Below, piece by piece: positions 9,601-19,300 of a stretch of DNA of 37,907 nucleotides (positions are counted from its first letter, which is position 1; each line of letters begins with the position of its first letter). Under the pieces are notes generated by a model that made no database searches, was not told where the DNA came from, and saw only the letters and a program-made list of their open reading frames with translations. Source of the DNA: Thermoplasmata archaeon (GTDB lineage: Archaea > Thermoplasmatota > Penumbrarchaeia > JAEHCK01). Both the position numbers and the translations under genes were made by a program. The stretch spans positions 1 through 37,907 of the forward strand of contig JAEHCK010000033.1 of NCBI GenBank assembly GCA_020696345.1. The letters run 5' to 3'.

Positions 9601-12600
9601 CGCCAACGGCCGATGTTATCGGGTAGTTTAATGGAAATTACACTTTTCCCGTTCATCACAAGCCCCGGCTCGAAATACGCGGTCTCGGTGAAGAACTCGC
9701 GGACATCGGTGGATTCCAGTTCGGATTCGAGGCTGTCGCCACTTTCATCTCCGGCAAAATTGACACCACCCGATTTGGGAGATCCACCCATTGTAATATC
9801 ATTATCACTATCCCGGTCATACTCGTCAGACCAATTTCCCGATCCATCATCGTAATAGCTGCTCGGTCCTCTGATTATACGTCTGACCTCGGAACTAAAA
9901 GCCAGCCCTTCTTGTTTAATGTAAAGGACCTCCCTCAGGTTTTTGGATAAATGGTGCCCGCGGTTGAGCCAGGATGGGTTCAAATAAGATGATAATTGAA
10001 TGGTGTCTCTCATGGTATCCTCTACAAGTTCGTACACGCCCTGGTCTGATATGACCAGACCAAGTAAGAAATTGTTCGTGCTGATCTTGCCATCTTCCAG
10101 GATCGTTACCGTTAGGTTGAGCAGCTCGCCGGGTTCGTAATCTGTCTTCTCCGGAGCCAATAATAATTTCAGTTCGGGTATTTCCGGTGATATTGAGACC
10201 CACTGAGAACGATAAAGGCCGTTGTCAAGATAATGGACGTGTATATCGGCCATGGCCCTGGTATTGAAACCTCCGATATCTTCACTGATCTCTTTTCCCT
10301 CAATGACCATGGAAGTGAATTGGGCGAGATCTCCGGAATACGCATCTATAAAGATCTTGCCGATATATGTTTTCGAGAACTCACCAGTGACCGTAAAATT
10401 GCTGTCCGCTTTGTAACTCTGTGGTGTTGATAATGACAATACATTGGATTCGTGGTCTATAACCTGGATGATGTGAGAGACCGTGGCATTTTCGTAATCC
10501 ACTTCTATATTGAACAACCCCGGTAATAAACCCAGGGGGACTGTCCATGTGAACTTCAGCTTTCCGGTCTGGTCTATGTTGAAGGTCTTTGAAAATAACA
10601 ATTCGCTGCCGTAAGTTTGGTAATAGTGCCCATTATAATAGGAATTATACGGTTTGATCTCCACAACGGCTTCGCCCGGCACACCCGTGTCATTGAGCAG
10701 GTCATACTGCTCCAGCATGATATTGACCGTATCGTCTCTGGCAAAGTAGACGTCCTCGGTGCTGACCCGGTGGATATAACGATAAATGGGCATGGAAAGT
10801 TCGGCCTGGGCGTCACCGCCCTCCACAGCCTCGGCAAAAGCTCCGAACTCCAGCCAATAATAGTCTCTCTCCAATAAAGTTCGTGTATCGATATCAAAGT
10901 TCAGGATCGAGCCATGCCATGTACCATTTGTATCGGTTGTACCGTTATACCACCGCGGGCTAAGGGCAGTGTTTTGAAGATCTTTAGCCGTTAATCTCAA
11001 TGAAAAGTCAGTCTCGGGAAGTTGGTAGTATGTACCTGCTTTCTCGTAGCCCAATGAGATCGACAGATCGGGCACATCATCAACGGCCCATTGGGTTTTG
11101 GATGATGTGATGGTGAGTGTGGTTTGTGCACCCTCGAGGGGTGCGGCACCCACATAATACGCCTTTTCATCGGCTGCCTCATGCTCAAGATCGTCGTAGA
11201 ACTCGGCCGTTACAAATATGCGCGTGGCATTGTACGGGACATATAAAGTAATATTGGCCCAGCCGTCAGTTACATTCACGCTCGTGTCAATGGTCCGATC
11301 GGTCCGATACGACTCGTAAGGTTGAGAATACATGTCAGGAATTCCATCCATATCGTACCAATACCATCGATAATAGTAAGGTACCTGGTTCTGGAATTCG
11401 ACCGTAAAATTCACCTTGCCTTCCCTGACCGCTTGACCAAATAAGTATTCCACATAGGCCGAGATCGTTATGTTCTCTCCCTGGACCGCCTCGCCCTCGA
11501 ATAGCGTGATCTTCACCTCTGGTGTGGTATATTCTTTAACATCAAAATCAACCGAACCAACCTGTAAATCATTATAATATACCTGGATCCGGTACCTACC
11601 CCAGGGCGCCTTTTGGCCTATCGGTATATCGATATTTCCACCGCCGTATTCGTTCAATAGAACGGTTTCACGGTAAATGTCACGTCGATACGGGTCTCTG
11701 AGCCTGATCTCCGCCTGGCCGTCTGCAGGCGTCATTTTATCCTTATTAAAAACCAGAAACCTGGCCATGATCATATCATTGGGATGGTAAAGGGGCTTGT
11801 TCAGGGTTATGAGGCCCTCATAGGATTGGTCCCGTAAATAAATTGAAGTGGTGATCGTCTCGGTCAAGCTGCCTGTGGATGCTGTAATTTCCATTTGATT
11901 GAAAGATTTACTTGGCGGCATGAAACTTACAATGATCGAGCCGTCGCTGTCGCATTTGCCATTAAATACAATCATTTGTCCCGAGTTACTCGTGGTGAGT
12001 GTCACGGTAATATCCGCAGATGACGCTGGCGTATTCCGGCCCTGTTGTACTATTACTCGGAATTGAGTTTCTATTCCACTGACAAGTGTGCTTGGTGGGT
12101 TTGCGATTATTGCAAGCACGAATATCCGGATGCTGGTTTCCGCGAGCCAGTCACCATAAAAATTTTCTATGCCAAAAAGGTCGAGGAGCGAGGTGGTTTC
12201 AGGGTTGAATATTACGGCGCCTTTCAGCTGATGCTCGCCTTTGGAAAGAGTTGAAAGTGTTACGTCCGCCGAGCCGGCCACCGGTGTAAGCAGGCTGTTT
12301 TTGGATCCGTCCAGATATGCCTGGATATCGTATAGGTCATCGGGATCGTTGACCTTGAAGTATGTCTCGATACTCTCACCAACGAATGCTTCGGTCTTCA
12401 GCGACCAGACATTAAGAGCTAATGGCGAGTTTACATAGAAATAGGTTGTATCATCAACAGAGTAGGAGTTGTAGTAGGTTAGATAGAATTTTGTGGTGGT
12501 TGGATAATCTGCCTCTGTCCCGAAACTACAGGTGAATTGATACCCTCCTGGTGTGGTGATCGGGAAGGATAATGTGCCGTTTCCGAGCACATTTATCGAG

Positions 12601-13841
12601 TTTTCGGAAATTATTGTTGCAGCGGTTTGCCTGGCTGAATGATCGTAGACCGTATACAATGCATAAAGGAACGCTGTCCCGGTCCACGGGTTTGCATTGG
12701 CCGGGTATCTCTCGATTATACCGCGTATGGATCTGCACTCAATATATCTATCATTGAATGCTGATGCACCCATAGACTCGGCATCCAAAATATACCTGTG
12801 GACGGTTAGTCCTACCACCTGGAATAGCTCTGCGTTATCAATAGTATACCAGGTAACCTCCGGATCATGTACCGTCACATAACATCTGGAAAAAGTGAAC
12901 TTTGCCGAGAACGTATAATCCCACGAGAAATTTGTGTTAAACGAATATACGGTGATCGAATAAGATCCGGCTTCTGAAAATTCATGCTCCCATACAAGTT
13001 CATCATTGACCTGGACCGTATTTGATGATGACCCGCCATATAATGATACCTGAACTTGCACCGAGCCGGAAGATAATACATACAGATCCTCGAGTACCTT
13101 TTGTGAGATCGAAACCGTACCCGTATAATGTGAGAGGTTTACACTGGGGGCTGGGCTGAATTCATAAAAAGAGATGTCGAAGGCGCCGGTCATTCCGGGT
13201 AATAGGTTGCGGTATTTCTCGGAGACCGTGGCGTAGAAATGTGGATACACCGTCACATAACAGTATCCACCTTTACCCTTGCTTTCAAGCCAATCTATTT
13301 CATACTTTGATGTTTGGCTCCCAAGCGTGTCGTCGCCCATGACAAGAACGAAATAATAAATGCCGGCATCATCGGGTGTAAAATTTGAACTGCTTATTCC
13401 GTTTGATAATGTAACGCTTTGTTTCCATACAAGTTCTAAATTTCCATAATAGCTGCCCCAATAGACCTTTAGATTTCCGACCTCGTTATCGACTGGAACA
13501 CGCGTTCCGTGCGGTAATAGCTCCTCCGCAGATATATTTAATTTGATTGTGGTTCCTTCGTCTACCAGTACCGCGGACGGCGTTATATCTACCAAAAATA
13601 CATCCCAGATCTCGTCCTCGTTGAGGAGCCCGCCCTTTGGTGTTGGGTCCTCATTGTCGGGTATGTAGTCTCCATCGGTGTCGGGATTTTCCGGGTCGGT
13701 ACCGATATATGTCTCGTAAAGATCGTCCCAGGTATCGCCGTCTGTATCAACGGCAACGGCAGATATTATGCTCCCCGGCACAAAAAATAGAAAAGCAATT
13801 GCTAAACATTCTAAAATTCGAATTTTTGACTTTACGCTCAT
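6693..13841 (-). CDS. giant thioester alpha-2-macroglobulin family protein (A2M 2)
   Basis: At about 2382 residues this is much longer than typical A2Ms (about 1450-1650). In order it has a signal peptide, a thrombospondin type 3-like calcium repeat (VDTDGDTWDD, DPENPDTDGDYIPD), about 550 residues of Ig-like beta domains, an MG2 domain (about 673-770, LNKPLYHPNDMIMARFLVFN), more MG domains, and a bait-region domain ending LVISDQGVYEL (about 1270). Next come an acidic Ser/Gly linker (about 1310-1370), the A2M domain (about 1381-1454), the thioester YGCTEQTM (Cys about 1599) in an alpha/alpha toroid, CARDB/DUF11-like domains, a membrane helix (about 2333-2355) and a basic tail. In known A2Ms cleavage of the bait exposes the Cys-Gln thioester, which traps proteases. 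The frame opens at GTG 13850, but that GTG lies in the SD (GGTGTGAG), so I start at ATG 13841. Confidence 0.88.
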   Translation of the reverse strand: MSVKSKIRILECLAIAFLFFVPGSIISAVAVDTDGDTWDDLYETYIGTDPENPDTDGDYIPDNEDPTPKGGLLNEDEIWDVFLVDITPSAVLVDEGTTIKLNISAEELLPHGTRVPVDNEVGNLKVYWGSYYGNLELVWKQSVTLSNGISSSNFTPDDAGIYYFVLVMGDDTLGSQTSKYEIDWLESKGKGGYCYVTVYPHFYATVSEKYRNLLPGMTGAFDISFYEFSPAPSVNLSHYTGTVSISQKVLEDLYVLSSGSVQVQVSLYGGSSSNTVQVNDELVWEHEFSEAGSYSITVYSFNTNFSWDYTFSAKFTFSRCYVTVHDPEVTWYTIDNAELFQVVGLTVHRYILDAESMGASAFNDRYIECRSIRGIIERYPANANPWTGTAFLYALYTVYDHSARQTAATIISENSINVLGNGTLSFPITTPGGYQFTCSFGTEADYPTTTKFYLTYYNSYSVDDTTYFYVNSPLALNVWSLKTEAFVGESIETYFKVNDPDDLYDIQAYLDGSKNSLLTPVAGSADVTLSTLSKGEHQLKGAVIFNPETTSLLDLFGIENFYGDWLAETSIRIFVLAIIANPPSTLVSGIETQFRVIVQQGRNTPASSADITVTLTTSNSGQMIVFNGKCDSDGSIIVSFMPPSKSFNQMEITASTGSLTETITTSIYLRDQSYEGLITLNKPLYHPNDMIMARFLVFNKDKMTPADGQAEIRLRDPYRRDIYRETVLLNEYGGGNIDIPIGQKAPWGRYRIQVYYNDLQVGSVDFDVKEYTTPEVKITLFEGEAVQGENITISAYVEYLFGQAVREGKVNFTVEFQNQVPYYYRWYWYDMDGIPDMYSQPYESYRTDRTIDTSVNVTDGWANITLYVPYNATRIFVTAEFYDDLEHEAADEKAYYVGAAPLEGAQTTLTITSSKTQWAVDDVPDLSISLGYEKAGTYYQLPETDFSLRLTAKDLQNTALSPRWYNGTTDTNGTWHGSILNFDIDTRTLLERDYYWLEFGAFAEAVEGGDAQAELSMPIYRYIHRVSTEDVYFARDDTVNIMLEQYDLLNDTGVPGEAVVEIKPYNSYYNGHYYQTYGSELLFSKTFNIDQTGKLKFTWTVPLGLLPGLFNIEVDYENATVSHIIQVIDHESNVLSLSTPQSYKADSNFTVTGEFSKTYIGKIFIDAYSGDLAQFTSMVIEGKEISEDIGGFNTRAMADIHVHYLDNGLYRSQWVSISPEIPELKLLLAPEKTDYEPGELLNLTVTILEDGKISTNNFLLGLVISDQGVYELVEDTMRDTIQLSSYLNPSWLNRGHHLSKNLREVLYIKQEGLAFSSEVRRIIRGPSSYYDDGSGNWSDEYDRDSDNDITMGGSPKSGGVNFAGDESGDSLESELESTDVREFFTETAYFEPGLVMNGKSVISIKLPDNIGRWRIKALASSLDLLGCFGISTFNVSKDFFIDLKLPSPLRQDDQTTITIRAYNFAGKPITATLGIKKAEGWLQILDAPERTVTLADGEVRDVKFIVNILGYDWQSLTAIGSDFAGHTDALTRSVYIRPNGALKVIHEAGAVDENSKEITFSFDPDILNGSEKVTLRLSPGYSGLLMDGAGALASYSYGCTEQTMSALLPNILLWEYLDESGKLTREIRYWLGHEILEGVQQLYSYQHGDGGWGWWKADASDPWMTSYVLYGLARADKTGFYVDPSTIAGAQQYLGSVMDENGRIPASAWMGNDSTIATAYAAYALAYSSSSNVDAVLKALDSDHEAGKIQDPYVLAFYALALNVNGDDSSDIIKTLVSKRTGSHWESTAALGGNDEATGWCTYALATTGYDKYKAEIRGALEYLSALRRPWGGWATTSDTISAMHAILAVVKNSEPVNMDVTVSANGEVVKKVHVDESYTAKQNFHSAMDAIDLTGNVDRSKKNTVKISLSGTGDLFYELTAVEYLRTEAVISIPAKLNGTELEDSVLEVKVDPKNSEAVNMVDVEIIVPDSDEVSVLYVEEVKPELEDDVWRFKVYLMPLTHGNITISPIIVSYRLTAGFGESGVIRRYFGPVTLEAERSKTGSGTPGSYIENLKVKKSVSENIGEIGESVQVKIELLGELNQSVGSYMVDQIPSAFELVGSHGGGEDVNQAIFYLDGSDNFTYTMKLNKDFRGQLPPVKLKSSDETTLATSNIVEFTSSQNNITVARTYSRSSAAVGETIEVNISAHSEETVYYAVVEDLLPPSCNFVTTTLDAVKGSEPEIMDYTISGNKVAFFVRSLNDISFTYKFTVSDVVLAPIEPARAYGMYDPDNIAMSNAKLFMSYENSMEELNISGYHPDDDTGGDGPVIPTDEDDEQDKDKDQSGANPIQTFQLLAVLIPIAVIISILAVRKRNKDKATRSKTQKTETEKPIKAENKPGQT

Positions 13842-13860
13842 GTATCTCACACCTTTTTTA

Positions 13861-13874
13861 TTTTAAATATAAAT
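13861..13874 (-). promoter_or_regulatory. TATA-like box upstream of A2M 2
   Basis: On the minus strand this reads ATTTATATTTAAAA, about 27 nt before the ATG at 13841. If it is used, transcription would start almost at the ATG and the SD would be mostly lost, so the true promoter may instead lie further up in the AT-rich 13880-13980. Together with the octamer repeat this is all I see in the 346-nt gap. Confidence 0.3.
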
Positions 13875-14018
13875 TCTGGTACGGTTTTGGACTGATTATT
13901 AATCTTTTCCGTTATTGTGTAGTTTATTATTAAGCATTTAATTAATACTACTTTTTGGGTTAATGGTTTAGTATTCATAAATTAATGAGTGGTGATGGAA
14001 TGAGTGGCAATGAGAGAT

Positions 14019-14155
14019 AGTCCACCGGTCTGCTGGTCTGCCGGTCTATCAGTCTATCAGTCTATCAGTCTACCGGTCTATCAGTCTACTGGTCTACCGG
14101 TCGACCAGGTGACTAGCTGACTGGTCGACTAGCTGACTGATTGACTACCTGATTC
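14019..14155. repeat. octamer tandem repeat (GTCTATCA family)
   Basis: About 17 units of 8 bp occur in two halves. The left half (14029-14105) is built from GTCTATCA, GTCTACCG, GTCTGCTG and similar words. The right half (14110-14155) is built from GACTAGCT, GACTGGTC and GACTGATT. GTC in the left half is replaced by GAC in the right half, so the array is partly inverted around GGTCGACC near 14100. It lies between the FG-GAP gene and A2M 2 and would interrupt a polycistronic message. Confidence 0.85.
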
Positions 14156-14187
14156 ATTAAGTTTTTCAACTAACAATGTAGTGTTAA

Positions 14188-16272
14188 TCAATAATGATTG
14201 TTACCATTGCGATTACGTAAAGCCTTGATTTTAAACATTACAATGACAATTGTGATAATTATTAAGAATGGAAGTATAATTGCGGCCAATAAATTTGTAT
14301 GGTTGTGATCCCATACATCGTCATTCGAACGGGGTGGTTCTTGAACATATTCAATAGCATAGAATTTATTACCTGTCGTCATGATGATCTCGGCCTGGCC
14401 GTCACCATCTATATCTGCAACCTCAAAGTCTGATATATCATCGCCGGTAGTAAATTCCCAAAGGTGTGTGCCATTTTCCAGATCATAAACATACAACTTA
14501 TCATGCGACTGTGCAATAATTTCATGCTCGCCATCCTTGTCGAGGTCGATTATTTCCAAGTTAGAAAGGAACGTTTTTTTCCCCAAGTCAAAAACCGACT
14601 CTACTTTTTGTAGCACTGTTCCATCATTACCATCTATGATGTAAATATCCGGATATGAAAAAATTGTCACCTCTAGCTCGCCGTCATTATCCAGATCGAT
14701 TAAATTGAATGATTGGACACTTTTCCAGTTATATCCCTGGGTCTTAGTATCCCAAATTAAATTACCATTACCACCCTCTAACACATAGATATCATTTCCC
14801 GAGCGGCATACGAGTTCCACACCAGGTTTAGCTGCAACATTACCTACTTTAACATCGGTAACGTCAAATTGAAATCTTTCACTCCCGACCTCTTCTTTAT
14901 TTTCCATATTAAAAATCATTAATTTTCCATTATAATCGCTAATAATTAGTTCTGTTTTACCATCATCGTTGAGATCGTTCGCAAAAATATAACGAATAGA
15001 GCTTATTCCATTATCGCCCATATCCCAAACCTTTAGTATCTCGCCCGTTCCACCATCGTTTAGATAGATCTCATCGTTCCAGGTAAGCTTAATAACATCA
15101 ACAACACCATCCGAATTAACGTCGGTTACCAGCTGCTCTCTTATATTGTAGCCACTGATACCCGTAAGCTCACACTCGTGCTCTAAGTGTCCGCCGGTAC
15201 CATCGAATATAAATAATTTCTCATCAGTTGCCAAAATAACATCCATATCACCATCGTTATTTGCGTCGTAGACCTGACAATTCAAGTAATTACTGCCCTC
15301 TGTATGCATCCAGTTCACATTGCTCAGCCTTTTTATCATTATATCGTCTTCAAGCGCTGTTAACGAGAAAAATCCCTTGAATACTGCTAAACAACAATCT
15401 CCCGCAAACATAAACATCGCGGCTATCTTGTCGCTAACTTCTTCAAGCTCTGTAAGTGTGATCATTCCATTATACTCTCTATTAAAATTCAAATCCTCCA
15501 TTGATGTTGAACTGATCGGTAAATCTGATGGTGTAATAAAAGCCAGCGTAATTTCAGTATAGCCTTCGATTATCGATGATATTTCAAGCGGGAAAAATAA
15601 ATATCTTGATTTGAATTTATAAATAATGGGGTCCACCGACTTCTCGTTGGGTGTAAGATTGATCACATCAAATACAAAATATCTGATTTCTTGACCGGTA
15701 TAATGAGAAACTACCGAATCCAGTTCATCGGGTAATTCTTTATTTATAATCCCCTTTCCCTCCAAAAACTCGTTCACCCATTTTGTGAATTCTATAGGAC
15801 TGTTGATCTTCACGGCTGTAATGTCGTGTGGGCCGATCTGTTCCCAAAACACTATTTCAACATTATTCCCAGGCGCCATTTCTCCTTTTTCGTTCAAGGT
15901 ATTACTATCCTGTCCATGGTAATATCCATCCCTATTCATAATCTCCTCGATCTTCTCGAACGATTCCACCGAGCCAAGCTCTACTTCGGGCAATGATGGA
16001 AATGGTACCATGTGTAATGCCTGTGTGTTTTCTTCACTATATACATCCACGGAAAGTATCATGATCTCGTCCGTGCCGTCCCAGGCAATTATTGCCTTTT
16101 GCCCCGGCTCATACACCGAGAACTCATGAAATGAGATCATGCCGCCATCTGCACTGACTGACCCAGCACATAATAATGGTAGAACGAACACCATCATGGT
16201 GATAAGTATATTTGTGACGATCCTTTTATGATTGTTTGGTCCAACATACCTATGTTCTTTTTTTTGTTTCAT
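14188..16272 (-). CDS. secreted DUF2330-like / FG-GAP repeat protein with membrane anchor
   Basis: This is a 694-residue surface protein. After a basic N-terminus, a signal peptide ends near ...AGSVSA. The next 260 residues (ADGGMISF, YEPGQKAIIAWDG, MVPFPSLPEVELG) resemble archaeal DUF2330-type domains. Residues about 310-650 hold at least six FG-GAP/VCBS-like blades with Asp-rich calcium loops (DANNDGDMDV, DLNDDGKTEL, DLDNDGELEV, DLDKDGEHEI, DIDGDGQAEI), forming an integrin-like beta-propeller. One C-terminal membrane helix follows (LLAAIILPFLIII). The function is unknown; propellers of this kind mediate protein or carbohydrate contacts. The frame opens at TTG 16296, but ATG 16272 with GAGTGA 5 nt upstream is the better start. 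It starts 43 nt after the beta-propeller gene ends, so the two are probably cotranscribed. Confidence 0.75.
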   Translation of the reverse strand: MKQKKEHRYVGPNNHKRIVTNILITMMVFVLPLLCAGSVSADGGMISFHEFSVYEPGQKAIIAWDGTDEIMILSVDVYSEENTQALHMVPFPSLPEVELGSVESFEKIEEIMNRDGYYHGQDSNTLNEKGEMAPGNNVEIVFWEQIGPHDITAVKINSPIEFTKWVNEFLEGKGIINKELPDELDSVVSHYTGQEIRYFVFDVINLTPNEKSVDPIIYKFKSRYLFFPLEISSIIEGYTEITLAFITPSDLPISSTSMEDLNFNREYNGMITLTELEEVSDKIAAMFMFAGDCCLAVFKGFFSLTALEDDIMIKRLSNVNWMHTEGSNYLNCQVYDANNDGDMDVILATDEKLFIFDGTGGHLEHECELTGISGYNIREQLVTDVNSDGVVDVIKLTWNDEIYLNDGGTGEILKVWDMGDNGISSIRYIFANDLNDDGKTELIISDYNGKLMIFNMENKEEVGSERFQFDVTDVKVGNVAAKPGVELVCRSGNDIYVLEGGNGNLIWDTKTQGYNWKSVQSFNLIDLDNDGELEVTIFSYPDIYIIDGNDGTVLQKVESVFDLGKKTFLSNLEIIDLDKDGEHEIIAQSHDKLYVYDLENGTHLWEFTTGDDISDFEVADIDGDGQAEIIMTTGNKFYAIEYVQEPPRSNDDVWDHNHTNLLAAIILPFLIIITIVIVMFKIKALRNRNGNNHY

Positions 16273-16315
16273 TTTATTCACTCTGGGTCTCTTCAACTTT
16301 TCAACCGTGTAAATT

Positions 16316-19300
16316 TTACTTCCACAGCTCGATGGTCAGCACACCGTACATCCCGCAGGCCATGTACACTTTACCGGTTGCCGGGTCAACACGCAGGCTT
16401 GATAACCAACCCTGGATGGGATAATACCCCATGAACTCGGGTGAGCCGATGTCAGATATATCGTAGATCAATAGGCCGTTTGCATCACTCAGCTGGATAT
16501 ATAACTTATTATCCTCGAACTTGTAGATCGCGCCGTAATTCTTCAGACCGATCGTGGTTTTTAACTTGAGGCTCGCCGGGTCCTGTGCGTCTATGATCTG
16601 GATCTTGGTCTTGATGATCGGCTCTTGGGGCTCTCCATAATCTGGCATGCCCTTTTCTGCTGTTTTAACCCCATCTTCGTAATAATAATCATCATAGCGA
16701 TAATAGTTGTAATTATTGTACGAAAGGATAATGGCGGTATCCTGGATCATTATGTTCGGATAGGCGCTCCCCAGGTCGATCGCGTTTGCCAGTGTTGCGG
16801 TATCGCCCGAGAGCGAGAGTACGTTCAGGGTCTGCTTATAGTAGTAATTCTCGTCATATTCCGTGGTTCGCGTATAGATCACGGTGCCCGCATCATTGAC
16901 CCCCAAAAACTCGCCGGGGATGCTGATGGGCCCTTGTAGCTTTGGCGATGCCGGCGTGGTGAGGTCGAGCTTGGTCATATAATATTTAACATTGTACTCC
17001 CACCCATAATTGCCGGCCTCATTATATTCCTGATGGTACTGAACAAGATATAATGTCTTGCCGTTTGTGTACATGCCAGTGATGCGTGATGTGTTTTCCA
17101 GTGTAATATTACCCGCATCGGTCGGCGAATCGGGATCGGATAGGTCGATCATATATATGATCTCGGTCAAATTTACATCTTCATAGTAATATGCGCGTGT
17201 CCTTGATTTTTCATCCTCTCTCGGTATTTCCTCTGTGCGATTTTCTTCATCATACTCATACTCGTATTCATCCTCGTAATAATAGATCCTATCCGGTTGG
17301 TCTGGCCGCGGATGATAGACCAGAATGTCGCCATCCACCAATGAAAATGTGTAATCCATACCCCCGCCGCCGCCGTAATAGCTACTGCCATAAGAGTACA
17401 TATCATAATATCCGTAGTAATAGCCCTCTTGATAGTATTCCATCACAAAATCGCTGCGCAGCACCGGTACTTTCGGGTCAGAATAATCGTAGATCAGCAC
17501 ACGACCCTGTGACTCCTTCTCTTCAGTCAAATATTCATTACATACCAGGTAGACGATTTTGTCATTTATGTAGGTCCTGACAACGTTATATTTCATGCTC
17601 TTTTCCACCAGGTAGTTCGTAGTATCTGGCTCATCTGCGGGGACCGTGCGTAATTTGGTCACCGAGGATCCGGCGTTATAATCGTAGTCGTTCACAACCT
17701 GCACGCAATACTCGCCCATTGGAATGATGTCCACTATATTGGAGCACAGCTCGAGCATTGCAGTAACCTTTGGCTTGTCCCGATCGGTCGCGTCGATCAC
17801 CTGTAAATGCCGGTAAGATATCGCAAATATCCGCTCCGAGGTTGCTCGTGTGCGCTGTATGCCGCCCATGTGCTCGATGACGCCGCCCGCCACCAGATCG
17901 TTCTTATCCAGATCGAACTCCACGATCTGCAGACCGCTGTACGATCTGTACATTCCATCCTTGTCGTTGGAATATGATTCGAACGGCACCAGGATCAGGT
18001 TCTGGTCATCGATCACCGACAACGCTTTCGGGTCCCAGTTGGCAGTGGACCAGCTGTAGCCGTCACCGATGATCACACGATCTTCCATAACTGCATTCTC
18101 GGGGTCAGTAACGTCAAAGAGCGATACCGCCACTCTCTGCTGGCCATCAGAATCGTCAACACCGAGCGCAAGGATCTTCAAACCGCGCACCTCCATGTGC
18201 GTGACCCAACCCGGCATCTCCAGTATATCGGTCAAGACCGGTTCTTTCGGGTCGCTAAGGTCGAGAACGTCGAGTGGGTCGATGCTGTATGGTAAATGGA
18301 TCGTGTATGCCCGTTCGCCCGCGAAGCGCGTTGCCATGAGCGTGCCCGCATCATCGATCGCCAGGTCACCCAATTTCGTGATCTCGTCGGGGTTCGATGT
18401 GTCATATATCCAAAGTGTGGACGAGCCGAGCGGTCTTTCATCTTTATCCCAATCCCAGTCGCTCCAGTCCGGCTCGAAATGTGTCACGATCCTGAATGTA
18501 TTATCATAATAATCCATCTGATATCGGTCTTCCAGATGGCCGGCCACTTCAAATGTGTCGCGTACCTTGATCTCACCATGGTAGTCGGAGATGTCCACAT
18601 AAGTGACCTTGGTGTAATAATCCACTTTTTCTTCTTCATCGATCTCAAACATGTTCCAAGAATCATCATATTCGGGCTGTGCAACGAAGATGGCCTGCTC
18701 GGTCACATGGATCTCGTTGGATTCGCCGGGGAACAATACCCGATCTACTTCGGTGATCTCATCCAAATTTTCCATATTGATGGACACCACTATGGTCCCC
18801 TCCTGGGGCTCGAGGATGTCCTCGTCATCGTCATCTACTGCCACCTTTTCAGATGTTTCGGGGACGTCTTTTTCCTCTGGGGCTTGGTCCTCATCGGGAT
18901 CGGGTGGCGTCTCAGGCACGCCGGGTTCTGTGGAGTTCTTAGTGTCCTCTTCTGCAACCTCGGCACGTGTACGTGTGGCCTCTTCTCTAATGGCGCCATC
19001 CATGCTAATGCCGCCGCCATCCAGAATTCCAAAATAGCCGTCCTCGGTATTGGCCACCGCATAGATGACCTCGCCAACACGGCGCGTGTTTGTAATGAAC
19101 CCTTCCAGCTCGATATATTGCTGAACCGTTGGTTTCTCATGGTCGGTAATGTCGATTATTACTATCTCGCTCCCGTGGCGGTATTCTGGCGAAACCGCGG
19201 CGTCCTCGGTCCACAGGAAGGCGTTGTAATAGTGTGTCAGTATCACGTACGCCCTAGGCTCTACGATATACATCTCCACCGGATGGCCGAACAACGGCAC

